From: Nitzschia sp. pyKryTriq1 | Taxonomy: Eukaryota > Bacillariophyta > Bacillariophyceae > Bacillariales > Bacillariaceae | Assembly: GCA_956465555.1 (NCBI GenBank) | Contig: OY101117.1 | Location: 2,852,001-2,916,000, forward strand | Length of the DNA stretch: 64,000 nt | Direction of reading: 5' to 3' | Shown: positions 31,201 through 41,590 of the stretch, piece by piece | Position numbering within the stretch: position 1 is the first letter of the stretch | Layout: every line of letters begins with the position of its first letter | The notes under the pieces: generated by a model | The model's input: only the letters and a program-made list of their open reading frames with translations | Databases searched by the model: none | Told to the model about the DNA's origin: nothing | Position numbers and translations under genes: made by a program

Positions 31201-32096
31201 TGCCAGTTCCAAGTACTTCGAGGGGCTGCTCTTCATTTTGGTTCGTCGACCTTACGGTATCGGCGACTGCATTCATGTCAGTGACCCAAACTCAGATACA
31301 AGCTATACAGGGAGTGCCTTTTGGTATGTCGAAGACATTACGTTATTTTCGACACAGGTGGTAAGTCTGGCAGCGAAGTTCACCTTTTCCGTCATGAATC
31401 ACACACTGTCTTGTCGTGTCGTGTCTTGTCTTGTCATGTCACTCATGCGTCTTATGGCTCCACTTTTGTTAGAGATACTTCTACACGAATGAACGAGCCT
31501 CATTGTCGAACGGGTCGCTGGCAAACTCGCGCATTATCAATTCGTCTAGATCGTACAACGCCGGAGTCTACCACTATTTGAAGTTGCCACTCGATGTGCC
31601 GTACGAAAAAGTTAAGATTTTCCACGAGGCTCTTGAGACGTTTGTTCGCAATCGTCCAAGAGAGTGGATTGGGCTGAGCTCATTTCGAGCGACCACCGTG
31701 AATGCGAACGAGGCTTACATTGAATATATGGTCTGCATTGATCACCGCGAAAGCTGGGCTTCCTGGACGCAGGTTCGGACAAGTCAATCCGACTTGATGG
31801 GTTTTGGTGTCGAACTAGCAAAGAAACTTGACATTGTTTACAGACAACCGACTTTGCCCATTGATCTCAATTTGAAGCAGCAGCAGGCCGAAGACCTTGT
31901 CCGGCAAATGACATCCTCGGGTAATCCTCCTCCTGCTCCCCCCATGCCAGGTGGGGGCGGTGCTGGAACCGCTCCTATTGAATTAAGAGGTCTAGAGCAA
32001 GGCCGTCTCAGTGGACACAGACCTTCTCTTTCTGATTTACAAACGTTGGCGTCTCAATTTCCTTCGAGGGCTCCGTCGAGAAAGCATGACGACTAG
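28209..32096 (+). CDS. MscS-family mechanosensitive channel with EF-hand-like motif
   Basis: Four exons, 28209-29877, 29964-31091, 31191-31360 and 31473-32096, encode about 1196 residues. All introns are GT-AG (86, 99 and 112 bp). The first roughly 430 residues are Ser/Asn/Glu-rich and probably disordered. Transmembrane helices begin near IRLFLTSAIFYVAIPSLGA, with several more either side of intron 1. A loop with LIKLFRPDRDGSLSILHFV resembles an EF-hand (DxDG), as in fungal Msy1/Msy2 channels. The pore helix region is FGLDPLALFVSISGLVLGFA, continuing FMIGTASSKYFEGLLFILVR and the beta domain RPYGIGDCIHV, as in MscS. The C-terminus is Pro/Gly-rich. It probably acts as an osmotic or calcium-responsive release channel. 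Intron 2 contains an uninterrupted run of 20 C. Confidence 0.88.
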
Positions 32097-32971
32097 TACC
32101 GGTGGAGATAGCGATGCGATAGATATAATATGGATATTTATATTATTACTGTCTATATCCAGCGTCTGGCGTAGAGTAGAGATTATTCTCTCTCTCTCTA
32201 GCTAGAGTACGGTAGAGAGAGGGTAGACGACTATCGCTCCCGGTCTGTTGAAATCTCGGTAGTCTGTACGTTGTCAGCTGACGCTTTGACTAGTGGGACC
32301 ACTTCCTCAGTCCCGCGTTGCAGGGGTAAATAAGAGTCGGGGTATCGCACTCCCATGGAAGGCCGCGGACGATGTATTGACGGACAGACTGTACCAGATA
32401 ATGTAGAAATGAACGGGGACGAATCCTCCGGGTGCTTTTCTTTGCTTCGGCCCCTTCGAATTCACGCGATACGTATCCCGTGTAGAGCGACAAAAATATT
32501 TTCCCACAATGTGGTCGGATGAGTCGTCACTATTAGTGCAAGAACATCTCACAGCACGTAGTTTTCAGCGAAAAGTAGACTAGTAGGGTACTGGATGCCA
32601 TGATTGCTCTTGACTATATAAGACTCCTAAATACTACCATCCGAGACATATCATATCTCTACAATACTAGTAGAGGCTGATTATATTGACTCTCTAGCTA
32701 TACAGAGGAGAGTGGCATCGGAGGCCGGGATTTTCCAGGAATTCAGGCGGACTCGATTCACAATCTGACGATTGCGCGGACTGCCGAATATCCACAAGCG
32801 CGGTTACACCGCCCACGCGCTGCCACCGCCCAAACCACTCTCGGACAATCCAGAAGGCCACTTGTACATAGTTTGTTTACACTGTCCAGTGTCCAAAGTC
32901 CAAACTCATCAATCCCAGTACTTGTACAGTACGGGAAAAGCGGGAAATCTATCGAATACCATAATACCGGT
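32097..32971. other. intergenic
   Basis: No gene seen. Just after the channel stop, at about 32180-32225, is a CTCTCTCTCTAGCTAGAG / GTAGAGAGAG hairpin-like stretch. The end of the region (about 32917-32971) carries TACTTGTACAGTACGGG and ATAATACCGGTATG, part of the GTAC/CCGG class and directly ahead of the next gene. Confidence 0.5.
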
Positions 32972-34279
32972 ATGATCCCGGAAATACCGGTTTCCTTGAC
33001 AGCAAAGGCAAAGCTGGATATTCTGTGGGGTCACGTTGCCAGCACGAATGCCAATGCCAATTCCAATTCCAATGCTGATGATCCCAGCGTTGCCGCGGCC
33101 GAGAACGGAAAGCGCGAGTGGCCTTCCTACAACGAAGTCCTCCAAGACATTCGAAAGTCTGATTACAACGAAATATTGACCTGTCCACTTGACCTTCACC
33201 CGGGAAAGCCGAAAAAGAGCAAACTCGTCAAACTGGATTTCAAACTACCGAAGAATCCTTTGTTGCTCGCACAACAACAGTCACAACCACAAAAACTAAC
33301 ATCAGATCCAGATCCAGATCCCGATGCGACCCTACTACATCGAAAGAAGACCATTTCTGCTCAAGGCGTGGTTTGCACTGCCAAGCTGCAGCTGTTTGAC
33401 TTTCCAGAAAATGGGATGAAAGGACGGCCCTACTCGGGCCTTTTAAAGCCCGGAACGACAGTGGAACACTGTTTGGTTCGGCTTTCATCGGCGCTACAGC
33501 CGATGGAAATGGGGAATAATAAGCGGGTGGCAAGAATGATGTTTGGGGAAAAGCTAACGTCTGCAAAGATTTTCCCAGGGGTAGCGATTAAGCTGTTTCG
33601 GTCTCATCAAAACTCTGGTAATGCCTTGTTTCTAGGGTCCAAAGTTGGTCAAAGCGAGTCCGAGTTCTTTGCCCACTGCCTGTGCTCTCAAATCACCTCG
33701 AGGATGCCAGTGACACTCAAACCGATTCTTCAGATTTTCAAACGCTACTCACAGCATCCCATGGCCCTTGGCCTTTCAGATCTCTGCATGTACGATGCGG
33801 ACGGAGAAATGGCCGAAGATCTCAATTTCCCATTCTGTTTGACCCTTCATCCTCGTGTTCGAACCAAGATCAATCTGGGACGGGATCTTCCTGACGAAGA
33901 AGTGGACGCGATGGAGACACTTGACTCCTATCTTGATGACATTCAGCAAATTCCAAAGGGCACGACGCTCTATGATGTCTATGCGAATCCGGACCCTCTT
34001 TCGGTCACCAATGTCAGCAAACTACAAAGGATCGGCCGGATTGTGTCGACATCGACCATGAAGGAATCTCCCCACGACGATGGTCTGTTTTTCCGCCATC
34101 AAAAGAAGGACGAAGATTTTGCTTTGCGACCAGAGTGGAAGGAGGACCTGAGCACAAAAGTTGTGCTGAAGGATGGAAGCAGAGGAACTGCCGCCACATT
34201 GGCAGGCTGGGAACTGTTCGAGCATCAGATTGCAGAAGGTGGTTTTATCGATTTCGAGCATTATGCGAGCAAAAAATAG
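32972..34279 (+). CDS. putative catalase-fold (heme-binding?) protein, function unknown
   Basis: From the ATG at 32972 about 435 residues; the frame is open to 32873, but that part is translated GTAC/CCGG repeat, so the later start is preferred. A low-complexity Asn/Ala stretch (NANANSNSNADD) comes early. The middle shows QGVVCTAKLQLFDFPENGM, SGLLKPGTTVEHCLVRLSSA, FPGVAIKLFRSHQNSGNALF and a following GQSESEFFAHCLCSQI. The order 'xGVxxxAKL - xxVRLSS - GVAIKLFR - N.LFL - FF' is reminiscent of the beta-barrel of catalase-like proteins, where the corresponding elements hold heme. I cannot assign a proximal Tyr or an activity. It is an unverified resemblance; otherwise hypothetical. It converges on APC2. 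Confidence 0.45.
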   Translation: MIPEIPVSLTAKAKLDILWGHVASTNANANSNSNADDPSVAAAENGKREWPSYNEVLQDIRKSDYNEILTCPLDLHPGKPKKSKLVKLDFKLPKNPLLLAQQQSQPQKLTSDPDPDPDATLLHRKKTISAQGVVCTAKLQLFDFPENGMKGRPYSGLLKPGTTVEHCLVRLSSALQPMEMGNNKRVARMMFGEKLTSAKIFPGVAIKLFRSHQNSGNALFLGSKVGQSESEFFAHCLCSQITSRMPVTLKPILQIFKRYSQHPMALGLSDLCMYDADGEMAEDLNFPFCLTLHPRVRTKINLGRDLPDEEVDAMETLDSYLDDIQQIPKGTTLYDVYANPDPLSVTNVSKLQRIGRIVSTSTMKESPHDDGLFFRHQKKDEDFALRPEWKEDLSTKVVLKDGSRGTAATLAGWELFEHQIAEGGFIDFEHYASKK

Positions 34280-34451
34280 TTGGCAACTCGGTTCCAACCG
34301 TAATAATCAGCGTGAATGGCTCGTCTTTCCTCTCCTGTCCTGGAATTTCTTCCACGCAGTCTCCTATGGAATAAGTGTAAGGGATTGTTATGCTAGCCCT
34401 ACATGACTCGAGGCCTTTCAAGTTGTTGGTTCCAAAAGTATGTGTTGGCTA

Positions 34452-36909
34452 TTATTTCTTCACTAGCTTGTACATCCCGTCTGGTCCGCACTCGAGCTTG
34501 TCTTTCTTGCAGAGATGTTGCAGGAGCCTACTCAGCTGTTGTGGCGTCTTGTTATACTTGATATCTGATCCCGTAACAAACATCTTGAGTGTATTATGGA
34601 TGCGATCCAATGGCAGCTGGCCATGTGTGTTCAACATCCCGCAAATATAGCTTTCGTAAACATCGAGGTCCTCTTCTTCCTGCGCGGCCGCGGAGACTGC
34701 TCGGGATTGATGTGCGTCTTCTTCCATGGGAACTGAATCATCGCCCTCGCCTACAGCCAAAAGATGTTCTCGTGTGGCAACGACGTAAGTGGAGGGAGGC
34801 TGCAACTGCAAGACCCGATGTCCGACCCAATATCCCATCCGTTTCTGAATTGTATGTTCTGGGATTCCTGTTTCATTGGATAGCTCTTCCACCGTCCATT
34901 TATCCTTGTCTTCAAAGTGCGAAATCAAGGTCGCCAAGAGTGGTGCCACAGAAAATTCTCGAGTTTCCACGGCGGTGGTACCGTCCTCGAGCTCTTCCAA
35001 GACATCGAGTTCTAGCTGAACAGTCCCAAGTTGGTTCAACCAGACCAATCGACGGGGATTCTTCAGTCGAGCGTATTCCGCGCCAAAGTGGTCCAGCCCC
35101 ACCTGCAACCGAGGATGATGCTTGAATTGTTCATTTTGGAGGGCGGGCCAGAAAATGTGCGAGACTATCGCTGAATCGACAATAGTAGGGTCCTGAGGAG
35201 TTGTTTCACCTTCTGGTGGTAATTCGTTCGCCTGCAGTTGCCGCCGACGTTTCTCCTTGGCTTTGAGAGTATTGTGAATGTTGGTAATGACTCGTTTACT
35301 ATCGTCCGTGTCCTTGATCATGATTTCGCAATTGCGCATGCTAAGTTCTCCGAATCGAAGCTTGAGTAATTCCAATGTGTGCACTTCCTTGTCCGTGTTG
35401 TAGTCCAAGTTGGCCAAAAGCTTGTCGGCCAACATAAGTCGATACTCATTCACAAAGAGTTCCTTGCTGCCATAGATACTGACCAAAATGGAAAGTATAT
35501 CACCGCCTCCACTGGATCCATTGCTTCCTCCCATACCAATGTTATCAAAGAATCCACCCTTTTGCTTGCTAATGGGTGGTGGTGGTTGCCAATCAAAGGT
35601 CGGTTCATCCTCTTCATCGTCCGAGTCGGCAGTACTGTGCTCGAGTGGCCGAGCATCCAGTCGACGGAGTTCCTCGTAGAGTTCTCCACCGACTTCGGCG
35701 TCTGTCAAGCTAGTAATGATACATCGCACCGTGTTGTGACGACGCCGCAAGTAACTACGGACTGGTTCGGCCACCACTTGCAGGAGCCGATCGGACGGGT
35801 CAATCTCCCGTAATACCTTGATGGTATTAATGTATACATCAATAATCTGATGCGTTCCCGCCCCGGGATGATTCAAGCGTCGAATGAGACTTTGCCTCAG
35901 AGCTTGTCCCAAGGATGAGTGCATCTTGGTTTGCTCTAGCACTTGCTTGAGTTCCATGACCGCCGGATGAGAATCAGGATAGTCGGCAACCAATTCAAAA
36001 ATTTCTTCATTGCGCACCAGACAGTAGCATTCGGCACAAGTAAACTGAATTTTGAGTTTCCAGTCGTCCTCCTCGAATCGCTCCTGTCCTACTAAATCTA
36101 CAAGCCAAGGGAGAACAACCGTCTTTTGGTATTCTTGGACTTGCTGGAATAGTCCTTCTTGTTCAAATTCGGTCGCAATGGTGAATCGAACCCAGTTCAG
36201 AATAGTTTCATGCAGAGCAGCACTCAAGGGATCTTGCAGCAAACCATGCAGTTGAATCCATCCCAACGATCTCAAATTGGCAAAGAAGGTCAATTCCGAC
36301 GATAGTAGCTCCTCGTCCTTGGACGATGACTCCTCAGCATCTTCGTCGTCTTGCTGCGATTGCTGCTGTTTTTGCTGCCGTGCCTCCAACGACTGCTGAA
36401 AGAGTTTCTGAAAGGCCCGCAAGAGGTGGCCATCGGCACGAGCCATAATGGCGGCCGTCATGCATTGACGACGGGACTCTTTGGGGTCATTTGAAAACGA
36501 ACAAGCAAGCTCGGGGGATCCATTCTCGGCATTCTATCGAGTGTATTGCAATGCCATGTAAAAAAGTAGTGAGGTACGTAAGAATGTGAGGAGTCGAGAA
36601 AAGACAGACAGACGAATGAATGAATGATGAATGACTCCAAGAAACAAATAGGTGATCGTACGCATACGAACGTACCCATGCTTCTAGAACTCCACACAGC
36701 CACTCCACACGCTGCGGTAGAGTCTTCCAATGAAAGCCAGGCTTGTTGTTTTTCTTGTTGGTTAGCATTATCCACGTTTGCTTGTCGTCCGTCACACCTA
36801 AAAACTCCCTGGCAGCCACGGTCGTCGGACGAGTGTCATAGCTTTGGATGGAACGGCGATGATTCATCCACTCATCGTGGGTACTTGTAGCAACCTGGGT
36901 ATTCGACAT
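34452..36909 (-). CDS. APC2: anaphase-promoting complex subunit 2 (APC2)
   Basis: Two exons, 36909-36676 and 36533-34452, with a 142-bp phase-0 intron (GTACGT...CGATAG), encode about 771 residues. The first exon carries a Trp-rich start (DEWMNHRRS, WLCGVLEAW). The protein runs through helical cullin repeats. The cullin-homology segment is ILVSIYGSKELFVNEYRLML then ADKLLANLDYNTDKEVHTLE and LRFGELSMRNCEIMIKDTDD, characteristic of APC2. The winged-helix end includes ESYICGMLNTHGQLPLDRIH and LSRLLQHLCKKDKLEC. APC2 pairs with the RING subunit APC11 as the catalytic core of the mitotic ubiquitin ligase. A poly-Gln/Lys tract (EARQQKQQQSQQDDED) lies near the N-terminus. A broken copy of its 3' end lies at 19573-19738. 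A GTAC block starts about 170 bp upstream. Confidence 0.96.
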
Positions 36910-37678
36910 GTTTTCACTCGGTAATAATGAGGAGGATTCGGAAAGACGTTGGATGATGTTGGAAAAAATATGAATACGATAGTCTGTTTTCAAACAATGA
37001 CAACACGAAAACACCTACGGGGAGTTCATTTATTTTTTAGTTGAAGGAGTGGTGGGGCGAGGGACAGACGCGCCAGAGTATTCGTACTGTAATGACTTGT
37101 ACTGTCATACTGTAATAGGGTACTGTCACAAGTACCGGTACATACAGTAGGTCTACTCGTACAAGCGTACCAGGTACCAGGTACTCTTGCAGAAGTACCG
37201 TATCGTCTCTACTCGCCCGTACTGTACTTGTACGTACCGCACGCACAGAGGGAGAGCTCTCTCGCCTTCCTCTGTCGATCTTGGGGCTGAATTTGCGCTG
37301 TGCGTAATAGCTACCGGTAGCTGTAGAGAGGGGGTATACGAGCAGGCTCAAGGCAGGCAATCGCGTAATAACAACTGTTGCCAGTTCCACTTCTATCTCC
37401 GCTGCTGACTAACTGCTGAAGGCATTGAAAAAAGATAACATTGGACATCTCAACAGGCCATTCTTTGTGTTGCATTGCTCTCGAGTTCCGACGAGCTGAT
37501 ATAAAGTTGTAGTCTACCGCTCTAGTAGAGAGAGACCCCCCCTCCTCTTCGCCAACGCGTGTTTGATTGATTCGATCCATCCATCCTCGCTGCCAATTTC
37601 GTGCCAACTCTCAATACCAATAACCAATAAAGTACTGTACCAGTATATTGTTGATTGATAATCATCGAGAGCAGGTTT
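36910..37678. promoter_or_regulatory. divergent promoter region, APC2 / DCUN1
   Basis: No gene seen. A dense GTAC block occupies 37079-37245. Further elements are AGCTACCGGTAGCTG at 37310 and AAAGTACTGTACCAGTATA at about 37629, about 50 bp before the DCUN1 start. Confidence 0.5.
37079..37245. repeat. GTAC-rich palindromic block between APC2 and DCUN1
   Basis: Contains ACAAGTACCGGTACATACAG, CGTACCAGGTACCAGGTACT and GTACTGTACTTGTACGTACC. Confidence 0.85.
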
Positions 37679-38534
37679 ATGCCTAGCCCAAGTTCGCGCT
37701 CCTCACAAAAACGCAAGAGCAACAACATGTGGAATTCTTCCGGAAGTGCCCGTTCCAAGAAACGTGGCAGCAGCAGCAATAATTACCCGAGTCGGCCCGC
37801 CATTGATGAAGAGGCTGCCGAGAAGCTGTTTGCCGATATTGCTGACGAGGATGATGCTTCGGCGGCAGGAATGGAAGGAATTTCAACTCTTTGTGAAAAG
37901 CTCGAGATTGATCCTCTAGAAGATGTCCGTATTTTGGTACTGCTGTGGAAACTAGGGAGCAAGGAAAAACCGGCCCAGATTTCCAAGGAAGAATGGATGG
38001 CAGGATGCCAAAAGCTTCAGCTCGATTCGTTGGAAAAGTTCAAGGCTCTCCTTCCATCTTTGGATACAGGGTTCTTAGATCGAATGGAATTCAGGGACTT
38101 TTATAAGGTACGAGGACATAGTATGTATTATGACGCAAGATGATGACATGGAGATCGATCCATCCCTTGCAGCAGACCTGCCTTCTCTCACACACAATCA
38201 TTTCTTCGTGTTGACTTGATGTTTGCTATTGCTGTAGTTTTGCTTTCGTTTCAACCTTCATGGCACGCATCGGACTTTAGATAAGGAAATGGTGGTAGCC
38301 TTGATGGACATGATTCTGAAGGACCGCGTTTCGGCTAATCGGTTGGAGTCCTTTGGCGCATTTTGCGAGTCACAAAAGTCCTACTCACGCATCACTCTGG
38401 ATCAGTGGACGTCATTTTTGGACTTTTGCTACGAATGCGAAGATTTGAGTACCTATGATGAGTCGAGTTCTGCCTGGCCCGTTTTGATTGATGAATATGT
38501 GGAGTTTATGGAACAGCAGCAAAAGAAGAAGTAG
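37679..38534 (+). CDS. DCN1-like protein (DCUN1 domain), cullin neddylation factor
   Basis: Two exons, 37679-38107 and 38238-38534, joined by a 130-bp phase-0 intron (GTACGA...GCTGTAG), encode 241 residues. A basic Ser-rich N-terminus (SSRSSQKRKSNN) leads to the DCUN1 (PONY) domain: GISTLCEKLEIDPLEDVRIL, VLLWKLGSKEKPAQISKEEW, then FRDFYK|FCFRFNLHGTHRTL across the junction, LDKEMVVALMDMILKDR, and WTSFLDFCYECEDLSTYDES with AWPVLIDEYVEFM. These are the conserved helices that bind cullin and the acetylated N-terminus of the NEDD8 E2. The protein acts as a co-E3 for cullin neddylation. It is divergent from APC2, itself a cullin-fold protein, although APC2 is not known to be neddylated. Confidence 0.93.
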
Positions 38535-38737
38535 TATCATAGGAGAAAAAGTCTAAGACCACCAGTAGCACGCAATGTACGTTTGCGGCTGGGGTGGTAG
38601 AGTATTGCAGAAAAAATGTTCAAGCTTCATAGTGTTTTCTAGCTCTAGCTGACTTTCAACATGACACACGTCGATATGGAAACCAACAGTCCTCTACTTT
38701 GCATTCTTACATATTTCACGAGTTGACGTTGATGATT

Positions 38738-39374
38738 CTATTCTGATCGGCCCACTTGTTCTTTCAAAAATCGTTGGAGCTCATTCTCACTAGATCCACT
38801 ATATGATCCTAAAACCTTTTCGCCTTGCAGCACCAAAAAAGTCGGCATCATTGCCACACTGTATTTGCCAGCGATGTCATCGAATTCATCGACATCTACG
38901 GTCAAAAATGAAGTGCCCTTAAAGTGCGAAGATAACTTTTCATAAAAGGGCTGGATTTTGTGGCAGGGTTTACACCAGCTAAGAAATGGGGAAATAAAAT
39001 AGAAACGCGATGAGGTTAGAGGAAGAATAGTGGCTTATTGGCGAGGGCCAAACGCACTGTGCTCTGTTTTCGTCGTACCTGGCTGTGAATTTACAAACCA
39101 CTTTGTGGTCCTTCTTTTCTAGAAACGCATGAAAATCTTCGCTTGATTCCAACGTTTTGACAGTCGATGGCCCAACAGCTGTTATTTCTTCTACCGCCTC
39201 CTTCTCATCTGCATTAGCGGTGAAAGAGACTTGCAGGGCATCGCCGACGGCTTTTGGTAGCAGGCCCATTTGCGCCAGTCGGACCGCGACCCATTTGAGT
39301 GCAAGAATAACAATGGGCAACACGGCCGTATATGGAACACAAACACCTCCAATGCACAACAACATGACAGGCAA
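38738..39374 (-). CDS. membrane-anchored thioredoxin-like protein (WCKPC)
   Basis: Two exons, 39374-39079 and 38978-38738, with a 100-bp phase-2 intron (GTACGA...TTCTTAG), encode 178 residues. The N-terminus is hydrophobic (MPVMLLCIGGVCVPYTAVLP and on to ILALKWVAV), a likely membrane anchor or signal. After a linker (PSTVKTLESSEDFHAFLEKK) the thioredoxin fold begins; the splice joins VVCKFTA to SWCKPCHKIQPFYEKLS. It continues FKGTSFLTVDVDEFDDIAGK and VAMMPTFLVLQGEKVLGSYS, with the cis-Pro in MMPTF. The active site is WCKPC rather than the standard WCGPC, with Lys in place of Gly, which would shift redox potential or partner choice. Exon 2 contains no early ATG. Compartment uncertain. Confidence 0.85.
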
Positions 39375-39542
39375 TCAGAACCTTCGCTAACTAGAATATA
39401 ATAGTAGTAGAGTGATGGGCGATGTTCAATATCCGGTGGTCAGAAACAATAACTTTTGTACGTTGTTGCACGCTACCGTTATTGAGTTCAAAGATAAGTC
39501 GATCGTGCGCGAACGAACGTGAAAAGAGCGAGAGAGAAAACA

Positions 39543-39652
39543 TGTAGTAAAAGTACCATTACAGTACTCGTACAGCACTCGTACATACAGTACTCGTACT
39601 GTACCGGTATACCGGTACGGTGTACCGTACTCGTACGTGTACGGTATATAGG
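39543..39652. repeat. GTAC-rich palindromic block upstream of thioredoxin gene
   Basis: Contains CAGTACTCGTACAGCACTCG, TACTGTACCGGTATACCGG and GTGTACCGTACTCGTACGTG. It starts about 170 bp upstream of the minus-strand start codon. Confidence 0.85.
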
Positions 39653-41230
39653 TAAGAGGTTTTGACGCACACACTTGTACGGACAACGACTCATTCGACT
39701 GGGAGGCAGTTGCATCCTCCGATGATCTTTCATGTCATGTTGTACTGGCAGTCCTACCGGTATAACTGGTACTCCTTGTTGTCGTGTTCTACTCACTCAT
39801 CGAGAGGTCTTGGCTTGTGCCTTTTCAATTCGAACTACTACTTGAGTCGAGCAGGTACTTAGATGTTGAAATCAGTGGGTTATTGTATTCGATGACTCCT
39901 CTTGCGTGCACTAGAGTAGTGGAGCTATAGCAGTATACTACCTCCACAAAGAAATGACGGCAGCATCTACAGTAGTCAGAGACTGGACCCGTGCATAACT
40001 CCCACAGACGGAGATTCTGACCGTGGAAAGTATTCTTTGCAACGGGAGTAATCATTTGCTGGATGATCCGGCATCGGATACCAACCATCCACCAAGGGAT
40101 GCTATATTCGGAGCAATAGAGCAGAAACAATCAACAAAGGAGGACGAGACATCATGTAAGTCGACTATAGTGGGTCCATCCATTGCAAAGCGATGATTTT
40201 GACAGTCGATCCCGTACAGGGATAATAATATCATATATAGAAGTCGGGTGGCGCAAGCAACAAGAATGAATGACTCAGTGAACTTTGAAGTATGGGTGAC
40301 CACAGTCCATTTTTTTACTATGGACGTCTCGTCAAAGTGAAGTAAATTTGGTCCTCATCGCCAACATTTTGCAGAATTGTTCGATTGCTTTTTCTATCGC
40401 CAACCTACCAGACGAATTGAGTAGCTCAACGAAACAACGGTCACGTACCATGTGGATGCAATGAAAAGGTATGGGATCCTTGAAGCTTTTCATAGTACTC
40501 TACGTCATCCGGTTGATGACATTCAAAAATCAAAGCTGAACAAGACACAGATGAAAAAGAAAGTGAGCAGAGTCGGACGTAAAAGTACTCGTAGGGACAA
40601 AAATGTTCTGGGGGTCGAACGGCTTCGTGGTCCAATCTCCGGGTACGGTATAGTATAGTATAGTATAGTATCTTTCTCGGTTTTCTTTGCCCAGTACGCA
40701 TCCAGCATCAGTGAAAAAATTCTCGTCACGTAATGTTCTCCGACAGGTAAACGGCGAAGTTTTTATTACACATCACTTGCTGCTGCGTACTTGCGTGCAT
40801 GCGTTCGTCCAAATGAAACCATGGTGGACATCGTGTCCATACTCGGAGGATCATCAGCACTTCTTCAACGACGATTGATTCTTCCCTCCCTCCTCTTCTC
40901 AATCTGAAAGATTTACCTTTCAATGTTAGACCATTTTCATCGATTGTCGCAGTGAATCCCTTTTCAACGTGATTCATTCACAAGCCTAACGATCGCCATG
41001 ATTGTTGGTTGGTGTCGTAACAGAGTTCGAATGAGATAATGGATAATGGAGTCGTCATCATGAGGTTGTCGGGTTTTGGATGGAAGAGATGGATCTTCTT
41101 ATTTTTTGTCGTTATTGCTTGGCTGTGCGCGGATCTCGATCCATATTGTTCCCGACGACGTTCAGACCGTCCCGTGCATTTGACTACTCCGAATTGTTTT
41201 TCCACAGCTCGGCGGGCTCGCTCGGCACGA

Positions 41231-41392
41231 TCGTACTGTATCGCCGTTGTTGTCTGTACAGTACCAGGTACAGTACTACTACTGTACAAGTACAGTACCG
41301 GTACTGTACCGGGTACTGTTACTGTACTGTACAGTTCCATTACTTTACCGGTACAAAAGTACGTACCGGTATGCACCGGTAGACCGTACTTT
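41231..41392. repeat. GTAC-rich palindromic block upstream of membrane protein gene
   Basis: Seventeen GTAC tetramers in 162 bp by direct count, including AGTACAGTACCGGTACTGTA and AAAGTACGTACCGGTATGC. It ends about 200 bp before the next start codon, with another ACGTACCGTACCGGT at 41479. Confidence 0.88.
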
Positions 41393-41590
41393 GAACGGTC
41401 CAAACGGTCGCCACCAAGAAAGTTGGATGCCTACAGTAACCGACCATGGCCAACCGCATTGGTCCTCTCAATGACACACGTACCGTACCGGTATTACGAC
41501 TGGTTACAGCATCGATTCAGGAAAACCCCCAGTCTTGCACTCCGTGTGAGATATTCGTAGGAACACCAGCTGTCGGTGTGCCCTCCAACG

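Larger units (their letters stand above)
39375..41590. other. long intergenic region
   Basis: No gene I can support. It contains two GTAC blocks (own entries) and a TAGTA microsatellite (TATAGTATAGTATAGTATAG) at about 40649. The central part (39870-40640) shows only short open frames without domains. Confidence 0.55.

Noticed and set aside
36910-38534. Functional coupling of the APC2 and DCUN1 genes
   Set aside because: They are divergent neighbours and both cullin-related, but APC2 is not a known neddylation target and adjacency alone is weak.
39870-40640. Short minus-strand open frames between the thioredoxin gene and the 41-kb GTAC block
   Set aside because: No domain, targeting signal or codon pattern; likely chance.
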